DNA of 64,000 nucleotides from Streptantibioticus ferralitis (GCF_029223525.1 NZ_JARHTQ010000035.1:1-64000), one strand, 5' to 3'; counted from the stretch's first letter, positions 50,944-61,020 are shown. Numbers and translations: made by a program. Notes: generated from the sequence alone by a model not told the origin.

Positions 50944-51243
50944 GCGCTGGTTTCCACCTTGGACGACGAGCGGTTCATCGCTCCCTGGCGGGCGGTGTGC
51001 GCCGCGCGGCTGGGGCGACCGTCGGTGCCGGCCGAGACGCTGCTGCGGCTGTCTCTGAAACACCGGTACCAACTCGGGTACGAGACGTTGTGCCGTGAGG
51101 TCGCGGATTCGTTGAACTGGCGGCAGTTCACCCGAATCCCGTCGACCTCCCCGGTGCCGCACCCCACCACATTGATCAAGCTGATGCACGGCAGCGGCAC
51201 GCAGACCGTGGAACGACTCAACGCCGCTCTGCAACCCAGTTGA
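50944..51243 (+). pseudogene. N-terminal fragment of an IS1182/ISNCY-type transposase
   Basis: STLDDERFIAPWRAVCAARL, GRPSVPAETLLRLSLKHRYQ, LGYETLCREVADSLNWRQFT and PHPTTLIKLMHGSGTQTVER form the DUF772-like N-terminal domain of this transposase class. A TGA at 51,241-51,243 ends the frame and the catalytic domain is absent. Confidence 0.75.
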
Positions 51244-52026
51244 CCGGGGTGGGGGAAGTGCTGGACCGGCGACCGCACCACGGGCGCCCTCGGTGTCTGG
51301 GTCCACGTATCCGCGCCGCTCGGCCACCAAGGCCACGCCATCCGCTGGACGTTGGAGATCCGGGCCGCCCGCGCCGTGCGCGTCAATCCGCAGCCGCCCG
51401 GCGGGACGCGGTCTCCAGAGCGCTCCTTGTCGAATGCGCCGCCGATTAATTCACCACTGTTGACACCTATGGTGATCTGGCTCAAGATGTAGCCGTCCCG
51501 GTCCACCGCCGCATGGAGGGGGCGTGCCATGGGCGTCGGCACAGCACCGTCCAAGGAATGGCCGGGATAACCCGCATGACCTTCCCGAATGCCACGGCCA
51601 GCACGGGCCGCCTGGTGTCCGGGGCCCGGACCGGCCTGTCGCTGCTCCGCGCCCTGGGCGTGATGCTCTCCCCACTGGCCACCGGGGTCGCTCGCGAAAC
51701 CCTCCCCCGCACAGCCCGCCGTCCCGACACCACCGACCAAAGAGCTCACATGCGAATCAACAGCTCCGCCGCGGCATGGTCGCCCAATTCCGCTTTTAGA
51801 TCGCCCCCGAACGGAAGTCATGTCCGAATGGGCCTTCACAGGAGATCGGTAGGCCTGACCGAATCCCGGAGACCAGAGCTGTGTTGGCGCACCAGGAGGT
51901 CATCATCACCACATGGGTTCGACGGGGAACAAGCTTTTTGCATCACGACGATATGGTCCGGTGACTGACGCTTACATTCGGTCAAATACCGCTGCTGGAC
52001 CATGCCCATGACCGCGATAAAGGAAG
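51244..52026. other. Upstream region of the NRPS gene, no supported gene
   Basis: No convincing coding sequence. The last 150 bases are clearly less GC-rich than the surroundings and probably hold the NRPS promoter. A 32-residue ORF at 51,913-52,011 has AGGAGG 13 bases upstream and is listed only as a finding. Confidence 0.4.
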
Positions 52027-52032
52027 TTGACG

Positions 52033-55000
52033 TTGATTCATCAGACCAGCAGCGACCGGCTCGGAAGGTCGAAGTCGGACCTCGCCATGGAGCAGTCGTA
52101 CAGTAGATCGGTCTCCGGGCTTGAATGGCTGTTCTTGGGCATAGCGCCCGACCGCAGCGTTATCAACCTTCTCATCGAAGGGGACGGCGGGTTGCGGCCC
52201 GATGAATTGACCCGCGCCGTAGCCGTTGCCTCGGCAGCCAACCCGGGTTCTCGGCTGGTGCTTGAGGACAAGCGCTGGGTGGACAGCGGGAAGGCACCCG
52301 GAGTACGTGTCCTTGATGAGGAACCGTTCAATTGGGAGCGTCTCGACTCACCAGCGCTGCGTACCGAGTTGACCGAATCCGGTCCGACCTGCGAAGTACT
52401 GCTGTTTCCAGGTGCTTCGACGATCGTGGTGTTCCGCGCGGCGCACGCCGTGATGGACGGGCGCGGCCTACTGATGTGGGCCACCGACGTATTCAGGGTG
52501 CTGCGCGGCCACGACCCGGTGGGAGCGACCTCCCGCATCAACAGCGAGGATCTGATAAGGAAGATATGCGCACCCGATGCCCCGCCACCGGTATCCGGAA
52601 TACCCACGATGGAATTCGCCTCCCCGCTCGGCCCGCGCCCGGCCAACTCACCGGGCCCGCTGTGGCGGCGTAGAACAGTCGACGGAACCCACCTCGGCGC
52701 CACGGCAAAGGTGATCGCGGCACTCGCCGCGTCATACGGCCCCGGCCGATTCATCGTGCCGGTGGATCTGCGCCGCCACACCCCTGGCATTCGGACGACC
52801 GCGATGCTGGCCCACGCCCTCTATCTGGAAGTTCGTGCTGGCGACGGCTGGGAGGAGGTGCAGCGCGAGATGCTGACCGGCATGGCCGAACGCCGGGAGC
52901 TGGCCACCGGCGCGGACCCCGTTGTCATGGAGGTGCCTCTGCCAATGCTCCGCGTGGGCGCCGAAGACCGGGACAAGAACGCGGCACAGAACAACAGTTA
53001 CCCCGGCAGGGCCTTCGTCTCCCATCTGGGCACCGTCGACCTCGACGAGCTGTCCGCCATCGACTTCCGCGCGACCTCCGTCTACGCCCTGGGCAACAAC
53101 AACCCCGGCAGCCCGCCGGAAATCGACCTGGTCGAAACCCTGGGGCGCACGGAGATCACGCTCACCTGGCATGACGGCCCCGGCGTCGCAGCCCGGGCCA
53201 ACGCGCTGCTCGACACCATCGAGGAAGCGCTCTCCCCTCGCGAGTACCGCCAGTGGGCGGGTAACCGCACGCAACGGGTACTGCCCAGTGAGCACTCGGT
53301 GGTCCGGCTCTTTCGCGAGCAGGTCGAGCGGACCCCGGACCAGATCGCCCTCAGTGGACCGGAAGGCGCGATCAGCTATGCGGAGTTGAGCCGCCGGGCC
53401 GACGCGGTCGCCGCGGAGCTGCGCCGCCGCGGCGCGGGCCCGGGAACGGTGGTCGGCCTGCTGGCCGGACGCACCGTGGCCGCCATCGCCGGACTGTGGG
53501 GCGTGCTGCGCGTCGGCGCCTGCTACCTCCCACTCGACGTACGCCACCCCGACCTGCGCCTGACCGAGCTGCTCACCGATGCCGGGAGCGCGTACTGCCT
53601 GGTCGAGCACCTCTACGCCGAGCGCGACTGCATCCCCGACAGCTGCCAGCCACTGCCCCTGGACGACCTGACAGCCGCTGGCGGGCCGTCGGCCGAGGAC
53701 GCGGATGCCGATGTCAGCCCAAGCGACCTCGCTTACATCATCTATACCTCCGGGTCGACAGGGCGGCCGAAAGGTGTGCAGATCGAGCACCGCAATCTGG
53801 TCAACTACGTCCACTGGGCCACCCGCGAGTTCGGCGTCGACGACCAGACCCGGCTGCCCCTGCTGACCTCACCGTCCTTCGACGTCTCGGGCACCTCCGT
53901 CTTCCTGCCCCTGCTGGCCGGCGGCCAAATCATCTTGATGCGCGACGACCCCCACCACCTCTCGCTGCGCCACCTGCTGACGGACTCCGGCGCCAACGCC
54001 CTCAACCTCACCCCCTCCCACCTCGACCTCATCGGCCGACTCGACCTGGCACCGACCGGCTACCGCAGCATCATCGTCGTGGGCGAACAACTCCGCGTCG
54101 AAGTCGCCACCCGCGCCCAGGAAATGTTCGGACCCCACTGCCGGATCATCAACGAGTACGGACCCACCGAAGCGACCATCGGCTGCACCGCCCACACCTA
54201 CAAACCCCCAACCGACAGCACCGCATCGGTCGTGCCCATCGGCCTCCCGGCAGACAACACCACGGTGTTCCTCCTCGATGCCGAACGCCGCTTCGTCGCC
54301 CCCGGCGAGGTGGGCGAGATGTACCTGGGCGGCGCGCAACTGGCCCGCGGCTACCTCGGCCGCCCGGACCTGAACCGCGAACGCTTCCCCACCCTGGCCG
54401 ACGGCACTCGCGTCTACCGCACCGGCGACCTGGCCCGCCTCCTGCCCACCGGGGAACTGGAGTTCATCGGACGCATCGACGACCAGGTCAAGGTACGCGG
54501 CCACCGCGTCGAACCAGCCGAGGTGGCACAGATCCTGGAAGACCACCCGGCCGTCGACCGCGCCGTCGTCGTAGCCCGCAGCAGAACAGGCCCGACCAGC
54601 AAGGCCCTCTACGCCTACGTCCTGGCCAACACAGCCGTGGGCGAAAGGCAGTTGGCCGACCATCTGGCCGCGCGACTGCCCGCCTACATGGTGCCCGCCG
54701 CAACCGTCGTGGTCCCCGAACTGCCCTACACCGTCAGCGGCAAGGTGGACATACGAGCCCTGCCCGACCCCTTCGAGGCCAACCCGACACCGCTGTCGGC
54801 GGCCACGCCGAGACGGAAGACCCCCTGCAAGGAGCGGTGGCACAGATCTGGGCCCGCACCCTCGGCGTGGACCGCGCCCGACTGGACGGACAAACAAACT
54901 TCCACCGGCTCGGTGGCGACTCGGTCTCGCTGCTGGCAATGCTCGCCGCAGTCAGCAGTGAACTACTGGCGACCGGAGGAGAGGACGCCCTCATGGCGGA

Positions 55001-55082
55001 ACTGCCCGTGATCCTCCGCGAACCCACGCTGGAGAGCGTGGCCGGAATGGTCCGCCAGGCACGCGATGAGGCAGGCACCTGA
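52033..55082 (+). CDS. Single-module NRPS (C-like, A, PCP) with a frameshift before the PCP
   Basis: The start is uncertain: TTG 52033 has AAAGGAAG 6 bases upstream, TTG 52027 and ATG 52087 are alternatives. Residues 1-400 form a condensation-like domain with AAHAVMDGRG (single-His HxxxDG). The adenylation domain has AYIIYTSGSTGRPKG (A3), NEYGPTEATIG (A5), YRTGDLARLLP (A7), GRIDDQVKVRGHRVE (A8) and PYTVSGKVD (A10). In the frame used up to that point the protein continues to 55,011 as nonsense. After a -1 shift near 54,795-54,815 the carrier domain reads IWARTLGVDRARLDGQ and FHRLGGDSVSLLAML, with Ser as the phosphopantetheine site, ending at 55,082. It is either a pseudogene, a sequencing error or a split gene. 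Confidence 0.8.
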
Positions 55083-55104
55083 CGTCAATCTGCGGCGTCA
55101 AGTA

Positions 55105-55129
55105 GCCGAGGGGAGTCTCACCCCTCGGC
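55105..55129. terminator. Hairpin after the NRPS gene
   Basis: GCCGAGGGG (55105-55113), 7-base loop, CCCCTCGGC (55121-55129), perfect 9-bp stem 22 bases downstream of the PCP stop codon. Confidence 0.65.
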
Positions 55130-55238
55130 TCTCGCAGAACGGTGCGTAGCAGTCGCCCGTTACACGGCTCTCGTCCTCCTGATCGTCAGACCACCGCAAC
55201 ACACGCCGTCACGGTGGAGCGCCGCGCACGTTCGCCAA

Positions 55239-55361
55239 ATGGCAACCGTGGGCGACGACATGGTCTTCGAGACGCTGATGGAGGCGTTCTGGCTGGCTGT
55301 CGACGCGCGCGCCCACATCACCACCACGCCTACGGACCCGAAGGGCAGGCACGATGCCTGA
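55239..55361 (+). CDS. Possible small ORF preceding the serine hydrolase
   Basis: 40 codons from the ATG at 55239: MATVGDDMVFETLMEAFWLA, then VDARAHITTTPTDPKGRHDA. The frame is open further upstream. Its stop overlaps the hydrolase start by 8 bases, suggesting translational coupling. No family recognised; it may be a relic. Confidence 0.35.
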   Translation: MATVGDDMVFETLMEAFWLAVDARAHITTTPTDPKGRHDA

Positions 55362-56727
55362 TCGCCATCACGCCCAGGACACCCCAGGCGGCGAGCTGGG
55401 AGCCCCCGGGGGCATATCCGCCGCCCTGTCCCGACCAGCGGTCGACGTGCCCGAGCCGACCCCGAACGCCCACGCCCGATCAGCTGCTTCATCCGATACC
55501 CGGGCAGCGTTGTCTGCCGCTGCGCCCCGGCCGGAACCGGGCCCTCCGGGTCTTGGGAAACTGTGGGCGCAGCGCGGTGTACGGCGCACCGTCATCGCCC
55601 TGCCGGTGGCGTTCGGCGTACTGGTCGCCGCCTCCTACACCGCCACCGCGCTACTGAACATCCCTTCCCCGCCCATACTGGTGCGACTGCTGTCCACCGA
55701 ACCCTCGCGACAGGGCGACCTGTTCGCCACCCGCACGGTGCCCGCCTCGACCACGCCGACACCCCTGCCGGTGCGCAACACGCGGCTGCCCGGCAGCGTG
55801 CCGTGGAAGGGCCAACGGATACCGGTCGCGCAGTTCCTGACCACCACGCGCACCAATGCGTTCCTGGTACTGCGCGACGGCCGACTGGCACACGAGTGGT
55901 ACCGCGACGGGATCGGACCGACAACCCGCCTGTCCTCCTGGTCGGCCGCCAAATCGGTGGTGTCCTTGCTGGTCGGACAGGCCATCGGGGCAGGCAAGCT
56001 CCACGAGGAGGACCGCTTGGTCGACCTCCTGCCGCAGCTGAAGACCGGCGGGGACTACGACGCCATCACGGTGCGGAACCTGCTGGACATGACCTCGGGG
56101 GTGGACGTTCCGGAGAACTACGACGAGTACTACCCGCTGACCGGTACCGCCCGTATGTACCTCACCCGTGATCTGCCCGGCTTCGCCCGCGACCACCGCG
56201 GCATGCTGTACCCGCCGGGCAGCAAAGGCACCTACCGCAGCATCGACACCGAACTCCTCGGCCAGGTCCTGGCCAAGGTCGAAGGACAGCCGCTGGCCGA
56301 CCTCCTGGCACGCGGCATCTGGGCGCCGATGGGCGCGCAGGACAGCGCGACCTGGAACCTGGACCACGAAGGCGGCGACGAAAAGGCGTTCTGCTGCATC
56401 AACGCCACAGCCCGCGACTACGCCAAGGTCGGACAACTCGTCCTGGACGACGGGCAGTTCCACGGCAAGCGAATCATCCCCCATGCGTGGATCAAACGCA
56501 TCGCCACCCCCGCACCCCACCAGGTGGACGGCTGGGGCTACTCCGCCCAGTGGTGGCACCCCCCGGGCGGCGACGGCAAGGACTTCTCCGCCATCGGCGT
56601 CTACGGCCAGTACATCTACGTCAACCCCGCGACGAAAACCGTCATCGTCAAACTCAGCGACTACGGCGATCAGCAAGACGAAGAGGAAACAATCGACGCC
56701 CTACGCGCCATCGCCAAGGCCGGCTGA
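55354..56727 (+). CDS. Membrane-anchored serine hydrolase (beta-lactamase/class C family)
   Basis: 457 residues. A disordered 75-residue N-terminus precedes one membrane helix (RTVIALPVAFGVLVAASYTA), placing the catalytic domain outside. LSSWSAAKSVVSLLVGQAIG has the SxxK nucleophile/Lys pair. The YxN-like motif may be YDEYYP near residue 250, and a C-terminal GQYIYVNPATKTVIVKLSDY matches the family ending. It resembles the ruined hydrolase at 47.2-48.8 kb in domain type but not closely. Natural substrates of this group range from D-amino-acid peptides to esters. Confidence 0.88.
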   Translation: MPDRHHAQDTPGGELGAPGGISAALSRPAVDVPEPTPNAHARSAASSDTRAALSAAAPRPEPGPPGLGKLWAQRGVRRTVIALPVAFGVLVAASYTATALLNIPSPPILVRLLSTEPSRQGDLFATRTVPASTTPTPLPVRNTRLPGSVPWKGQRIPVAQFLTTTRTNAFLVLRDGRLAHEWYRDGIGPTTRLSSWSAAKSVVSLLVGQAIGAGKLHEEDRLVDLLPQLKTGGDYDAITVRNLLDMTSGVDVPENYDEYYPLTGTARMYLTRDLPGFARDHRGMLYPPGSKGTYRSIDTELLGQVLAKVEGQPLADLLARGIWAPMGAQDSATWNLDHEGGDEKAFCCINATARDYAKVGQLVLDDGQFHGKRIIPHAWIKRIATPAPHQVDGWGYSAQWWHPPGGDGKDFSAIGVYGQYIYVNPATKTVIVKLSDYGDQQDEEETIDALRAIAKAG

Positions 56728-56764
56728 CCGGCACCAATCGCCGCTCCTCGGGACCCCCGTGGTC

Positions 56765-57088
56765 TCACCACCGGGTTGTGCCCAGCGCCCGGGCCGCAGC
56801 ACGGATGTCCGGGCCGAGCGTGTTGTAGCCGACCGCGATGAAAGGGCCCACGCCGCAGCCGCGCAGCCCTCGCTGAAGCGGCGAGACAACCGATGCCCTA
56901 TCGGCCAGCCCGTGCACCAACAGCACCGGAATCCCGGCATCGGCCGACGGCGCTTGCAGGACACGGCCCAACCGTCCGGTCAGCTGCCCGACGCCACCCG
57001 CGGCCAGCTCCAGTGGGAGCCGGACCAAGCGCATGGCCGCCCTGCCCGCCTCGGCACCGGCGCCATGCACCGGCGGCAGCCCCGGCAC
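56765..57088 (-). pseudogene. N-terminal fragment of an alpha/beta-hydrolase lipase
   Basis: The minus-strand frame contains GIPVLLVHGLADRASVVSPL, then FIAVGYNTLGPDIRAAARAL, as in the first 100 residues of actinobacterial triacylglycerol lipase-like proteins, where HG begins the oxyanion region. The frame ends at 56,765 before the catalytic Ser, so it cannot be functional. Confidence 0.55.
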
Positions 57089-57479
57089 CGACAGATGCGG
57101 CCCGAAAGGAGTGCCCGTAGCCGTTCACCGTCCCTGCGCAAGCCCCCCTCTTTCCCCACGGAGAACGTCGCGCGCTCCGGTTCGATTCCCCGGCCACCGC
57201 AGCGGTTGCCTGTGGTCAACGCTGGAGATGACCAGGCAGTCCACGCCGGCGCAGCCGCCGACCACCCCGAACCTCTGCCCATCGCTGGCATCGACGCCGA
57301 GGCGAAAGTGAGCGCCGCCGCCCTCGTCGGACCAGCTCGGCTTCGATGCCGTCGAGCCGGCACCCTCGCGACAGCTGGCGCTCGAGCCGGAAACCCCCGC
57401 TTTCGTGATGTCTTACGTGGACGGCCCCGGCGCCCTGATCGCCTTCTGCCCAACCTCGGCAAGCCCGGCGCCCCGCGCC

Positions 57480-57690
57480 TATCCCCGGCCCGAAGACGGA
57501 GCGCAGGGGGAGGTCCCGGGCGCCCGCGGGGGAGATCTCGTCGGTGGAGACGTCGTCGCCCACCTTGAGGAGCACCGGGGCCTCGATACGGTCCGGCGGC
57601 GGTGCGAGGCCCGGCAGCGAGGCGATGTTCGGCCCCTTGATCAGCTTTTCCCCGGCGGTCTGCTCGGCGGGCAGCTGCGAGGTCTCCGAC
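57480..57690 (-). pseudogene. Aconitase fragment
   Basis: The minus-strand frame reads EKLIKGPNIASLPGLAPPPD and then APVLLKVGDDVSTDEISPAG-ARDLPLRS, the conserved boundary between the catalytic and swivel domains of aconitate hydratases. Upstream and downstream parts are absent and the frame soon loses meaning. An isolated piece of a core metabolic gene in an accessory region suggests capture during rearrangement. DNA from 57,089 to 57,479 contains no other gene I can support. Confidence 0.65.
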
Positions 57691-57856
57691 GCCAGCAGCA
57701 CCGCTCCGCACCCGCTCCGCACCCGTGCCCTGGACGAGGGCGGCCGTGGTCTTCCGTCTCCGTGGCCTCTGCGGTCTCCGCCGCCTCGGCTACAGACTGC
57801 TCGCCTTCCGTCGGGGCAGCCTCGGGTTCCTGGGGTGCCCGTTCGGTGTTGTTCAC
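57641..57856 (-). CDS. Small acidic ORF with a strong ribosome-binding site, 3' end fused to the aconitase relic
   Basis: 71 codons from the GTG at 57856, preceded by AAGGAGGTGA at 4 bases spacing, the best Shine-Dalgarno in this part of the window. The first 40 residues (NNTERAPQEPEAAPTEGEQS, then VAEAAETAEATETED) are acidic. The following Cys/Arg-rich part is probably an out-of-frame reading of the aconitase fragment, so the native C-terminus is lost. Confidence 0.4.
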   Translation of the reverse strand: MNNTERAPQEPEAAPTEGEQSVAEAAETAEATETEDHGRPRPGHGCGAGAERCCWRRRPRSCPPSRPPGKS

Positions 57857-57870
57857 GTGTTCACCTCCTT

Positions 57871-58420
57871 CCCGCGGTGCACAGTTGGAGTCCTGGCATC
57901 GATCGCCTGGAGCCCTCAAAGCCCGGAAGCGCACACCTTTGCACTCTTTGCGTCTTTTGTCCTATTCCTTGGGAGTGGCGATGCCAACGGGCCCTGGGTC
58001 GAGAGGGGCCCTTTGAACCGGCCCCGGGGCTTCACACCCGACCGGCGCCTTCCCCCACCCGTCTGTGCTGGACAGTGAGTTGGCCGGCCTCGTCCTGGCG
58101 CGGAGCCGAAGGGATCGCGGTGGCCCGGGCCGTACGGTCGACAGGTCCGTCCGCGGCTCGTCGCTCGTCAGCGGGGCGTGCCGGGGCTTGCGGCTCGAAG
58201 GACGCTGATCGGCACGTACCGGCGGCGAGCCCGTCCGTGCCTCGCCCGGCGGGTCCCGCGGTACGCGCCGACAAAGGGGGCGCCGCGGCCGCGTCCCGGT
58301 GTATCCGGCTTTGCTGCGGCGTCATCTCGGCCCACGGACGAGGGGCACGGGGCAGGGACGGGGACACACCGACGGGCTGCCTCGACGGCCAGGTCCGCAT
58401 CCGCCCGTACCCTCGGCGCT
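57871..58420. other. Region without a supported gene
   Basis: Only short overlapping frames without coherent codon character are seen before the YceI gene. Some sequence may be its promoter. Confidence 0.4.
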
Positions 58421-58993
58421 GTGACGCTGACAGACGGAACGTACCGGCTCGGGCCGTCGACCGCCCGCCTCCTGATCAAGACCGGCCGCGCCGGACTGGG
58501 CCGCAGGGTGGGGCACGACCTCACGATCGAAGCCACCCGATGGTCCGGGGAAGCGGTGGTGGTCGTCGGCGACCCGGACAAGTCGTCGGTGAGTGTGACA
58601 GTCGAAACGGGCTCGTTGGAGGTCCGGGAGGGAGTAGGCGGGCTGAAGCCGCTCACCGACGCCGACCGGGCCGAGATCAAACGGACGCTGGGCGACAAGG
58701 CCCTGCTGCACACCGCAGAACACTCCACGATCACCTTCCGTTCCACCCGCATCACCGGAACCCCGCAGTCTTTCGAGATCACCGGGGACCTCACCATCAA
58801 GGGCCGGACCCACCCGGTGACGGTGAACGGCAAGGGGAATGGCAACAGGCTCCTGCGCGGCTGGGCGACGGTCACGCAATCCACTTGGGGCATCAAGCCC
58901 TACTCCGCATTCCTGGGCGCGTTGCGGCTGGCCGACGAGGTCCGGGTGGAGTTCGAGGCCGTAGGGCTCGAACTGGTGGACGGACCTGGCTAG
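58421..58993 (+). CDS. YceI-family lipid-binding-like protein
   Basis: 190 residues from the GTG at 58421. LTDGTYRLGPSTARLLIKTG starts the beta-barrel. GRRVGHDLTIEATRW, STITFRSTRITGTPQSFEIT and GDLTIKGRTHPVTVNGKGNG are typical of YceI proteins, which bind isoprenoid-like lipids. No signal peptide, so it is cytoplasmic. The C-terminal STWGIKPYSAFLGALRLADE completes the domain. Confidence 0.88.
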   Translation: MTLTDGTYRLGPSTARLLIKTGRAGLGRRVGHDLTIEATRWSGEAVVVVGDPDKSSVSVTVETGSLEVREGVGGLKPLTDADRAEIKRTLGDKALLHTAEHSTITFRSTRITGTPQSFEITGDLTIKGRTHPVTVNGKGNGNRLLRGWATVTQSTWGIKPYSAFLGALRLADEVRVEFEAVGLELVDGPG

Positions 58994-59174
58994 GTGGTTC
59001 GCTGGAAGTGCGGTCATGAAACTGTGGGCCGTCCGTGGCTGGTCTCCCCCACGCGGCGAAGCCGCAACGTGTCACAGCCCCACGCCCTCTCCGGGCGCGA
59101 CACCGCAGCGGAACTCGCCGCATCCGCTCAGCCGCTGCAGGCGAGTGGGCAGCGTGGCCGCCTACCGTGGAAGC

Positions 59175-59453
59175 ATGAGCGAGATCGTCGTCGTGTACGA
59201 ACTCGACAAATCGGTCGCCAAGCGAACCGCTCCGGGCGTGCCGCGTGGCGAGGACCTGCCCGTACACCGGGTACACGCGGCGCCCGCCGCTCCAGGGACG
59301 CCCGCCGCAACCGGACCACGCACGCTGTGCGGCAAGGACACCTTCGCCATGGAGACGGCCTGCTGGAAGCCCTCCGAGCCCGGGGCACCGTGGTACCCCG
59401 TGGAGTACGCATCCGTGGTCTGCCCCGACTGCGATGCCGTGATCGAGACCTGA
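59175..59453 (+). CDS. Small cysteine-containing hypothetical protein
   Basis: 92 residues from the ATG at 59175. Cysteines in TLCGKD, TACWKP and VVCPDCDAVIE could bind a metal. The N-terminus (EIVVVYELDKSVAKRTAPGV) is a beta strand-rich start. Streptomycetes have many such short genes of unknown function. From 59,454 to 59,890 I see no supported gene. Confidence 0.55.
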   Translation: MSEIVVVYELDKSVAKRTAPGVPRGEDLPVHRVHAAPAAPGTPAATGPRTLCGKDTFAMETACWKPSEPGAPWYPVEYASVVCPDCDAVIET

Positions 59454-59893
59454 CCGGTATGCCGACTTCCCGGTCGGCGCTGCGTCGCTGAGAAGATTCC
59501 GTCGCCATTGCCACATCCGCATGCTCGTGCCACGCGTCCTGGCCACGGTCGATCCCCCTTGCGAGCACCGACGGAGTGCGGCGCTGCCGCACAAAACGGG
59601 AGCCGACATGCCCGTGGTGGCCCACCCCTCCGGCGCGTCGTCTGCGGGGCTGCGCCCTGGCTGGCCCGCCTCCGGTCGACGCTCTCGCACACCGACACGG
59701 TGGAAGGCAGCGCCTTGTCGTTGCGGAGCACCGCCAAGGCGTCGGCACTGCTGACACATCGACACTGGCCAGGCCGCCTCGCCCGGATCGCTGTTGATCA
59801 CCGTCAGCTGGGCCTCGTGCGCCTTCGTGCCGAGCCTTCCTGGCGTTTGCCCGAAGCCCGACCTCCACCCGGACTTCTTCGGTGAGCCATTGA

Positions 59894-59936
59894 CCCCGAG
59901 CGGTGCCCGTCCCCTCAGGACGGGCACCGCTCGGGG
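59894..59936. terminator. Long hairpin terminator
   Basis: Perfect 19-bp stem: CCCCGAGCGGTGCCCGTCC (59894-59912), 5-base loop, arm 59918-59936. It is the strongest hairpin of the region, yet no intact gene ends just before it on the plus strand, and the minus-strand side opens onto the methyltransferase relic. It probably ended a gene that has since decayed. Confidence 0.7.
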
Positions 59937-60044
59937 ATCTCATTGGGGACGCACCTAAGGCCATGGTCGCGGTGTAGGGCGACATGGCCGGAGCAAGCTG
60001 CACTCCAGGGGCCAGGCCGAGAGCAACGAGGGCGTCGGGCAGGC

Positions 60045-60740
60045 GCACAATTCACGGCCTTGGCCGCAGAGGCTCTGGCCCCTGGAGGACGTATCACGGC
60101 CGTACTGCCGGACGTCCTACGCAGCGGGAGCCGGTACCGGCAGTGGCGCGATCATGTGACGGGTCTTGTCGCGGTGGAAGACGTCCGCTCGCGCGGGATC
60201 TTCGATCAGCACACGGACGTCGATGTCCTTCTCCTCTCGGCCCTTCGACGCAGGGACGGTCACGCGGGTAACGTCGCCTGGTGGCCGGAGACGGTGGATG
60301 AATCCACGTCCATCGTGGTGGATCTCTTTAATGTGGCCGTCGGAACAGTAGTGGACAATCGAGACCCCCACGAGGGGCGAAATATCCCCTATCTCACCGC
60401 TCGCCAGCTGCCTCCGACCGGGACTGTCGGGGCCCCTGAACGGAAGCGGAAGTTAAGTGGACGGCTGTTCAACCCTCCCTTCGTCGTGGTACGCCGAACA
60501 TCCCGCCCCGGGCAAGGTTTCGACGGAACGGGCAGGGGCGCCGGAGTGCTCGTCACTGCCGATGTGCCTATCGCCGTCGACAACCACCTCATAGTCCTGT
60601 CCCCCAAGCCAGGAATCAGAGCGGAGTGCACGGAACTCCTGGGCAGATTGGCAGAGCCGCAGACGGGGAAGTGGCTGGATGAACGCATACGGTGCCGTCA
60701 TCTAACGGTGTCAGCAGTACGGGCCCTCCCTTGGAGCTGA
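60045..60740 (+). pseudogene. C-terminal fragment of an N-6 adenine DNA methyltransferase
   Basis: AQFTALAAEALAPGGRITAV and LPDVLRSGSRYRQWRDHVTG, then GIFDQHTDVDVLLLSALRR, match the part after the NPPF catalytic motif in HsdM/Eco57I-type methyltransferases, with a target-recognition-like tail (NPPFVVVRRTSRPGQG). The SAM-binding and catalytic motifs upstream are missing. It may be the remnant of a restriction-modification gene at the island's right end. Confidence 0.65.
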
Positions 60741-60903
60741 TGACCTCATTAGGGGCTATTAGCTCTAGTCGCTGACCTCCGTAGATTTCTCTGCGAGTTG
60801 ATCGACACAGCACGTCTGCTGACAGGCCATCGGCCGACCGGACCATTCTTCGGATGAGGGTGTGCGACCGTCTTGTGTCGACGGCTACGAGACGCAGTAG
60901 GTC

Positions 60904-60982
60904 GCTTCGATCGTGACCCGCCCGCCGCAAAACCGCAGCTCACGCCCATTCCCATCTGTCTGGTCCCCCGCTGGGGGCACCA
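60904..60982 (+). repeat. 79-bp attachment-like repeat R2
   Basis: Second copy of the repeat at 47,135-47,213 (about 90% identical). It ends CCCCGCTGGGGGCACCA, the last 13 bases equal to the tRNA-Arg 3' end, and is followed 9 bases later by a strong terminator, as expected for the original DNA downstream of the tRNA gene. I take it as the right attachment site of the accessory region. Confidence 0.7.
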
Positions 60983-60991
60983 GCACAAACG

Positions 60992-61020
60992 CCCCGGACC
61001 GATCATGGTCCGGGGTGTTT
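60992..61020 (+). terminator. Terminator, probably native to tRNA-Arg
   Basis: CCCCGGACC (60992-61000), loop GATCAT, GGTCCGGGG (61007-61015), then TGTTT. Its placement after a copy of the tRNA 3' end suggests it was the terminator of tRNA-Arg before island insertion. Confidence 0.75.

Noticed and set aside
55100-55160. Group II intron domain-like sequence after the NRPS gene
   Set aside because: The hairpin and a GTGCG motif were suggestive, but no reverse transcriptase or conserved domain V could be identified. A simple terminator explains it.
57641-57856. Lanthipeptide-like precursor (acidic leader, Cys-rich end)
   Set aside because: The cysteine-rich end is an out-of-frame reading of the aconitase fragment and no modification enzyme gene is nearby.
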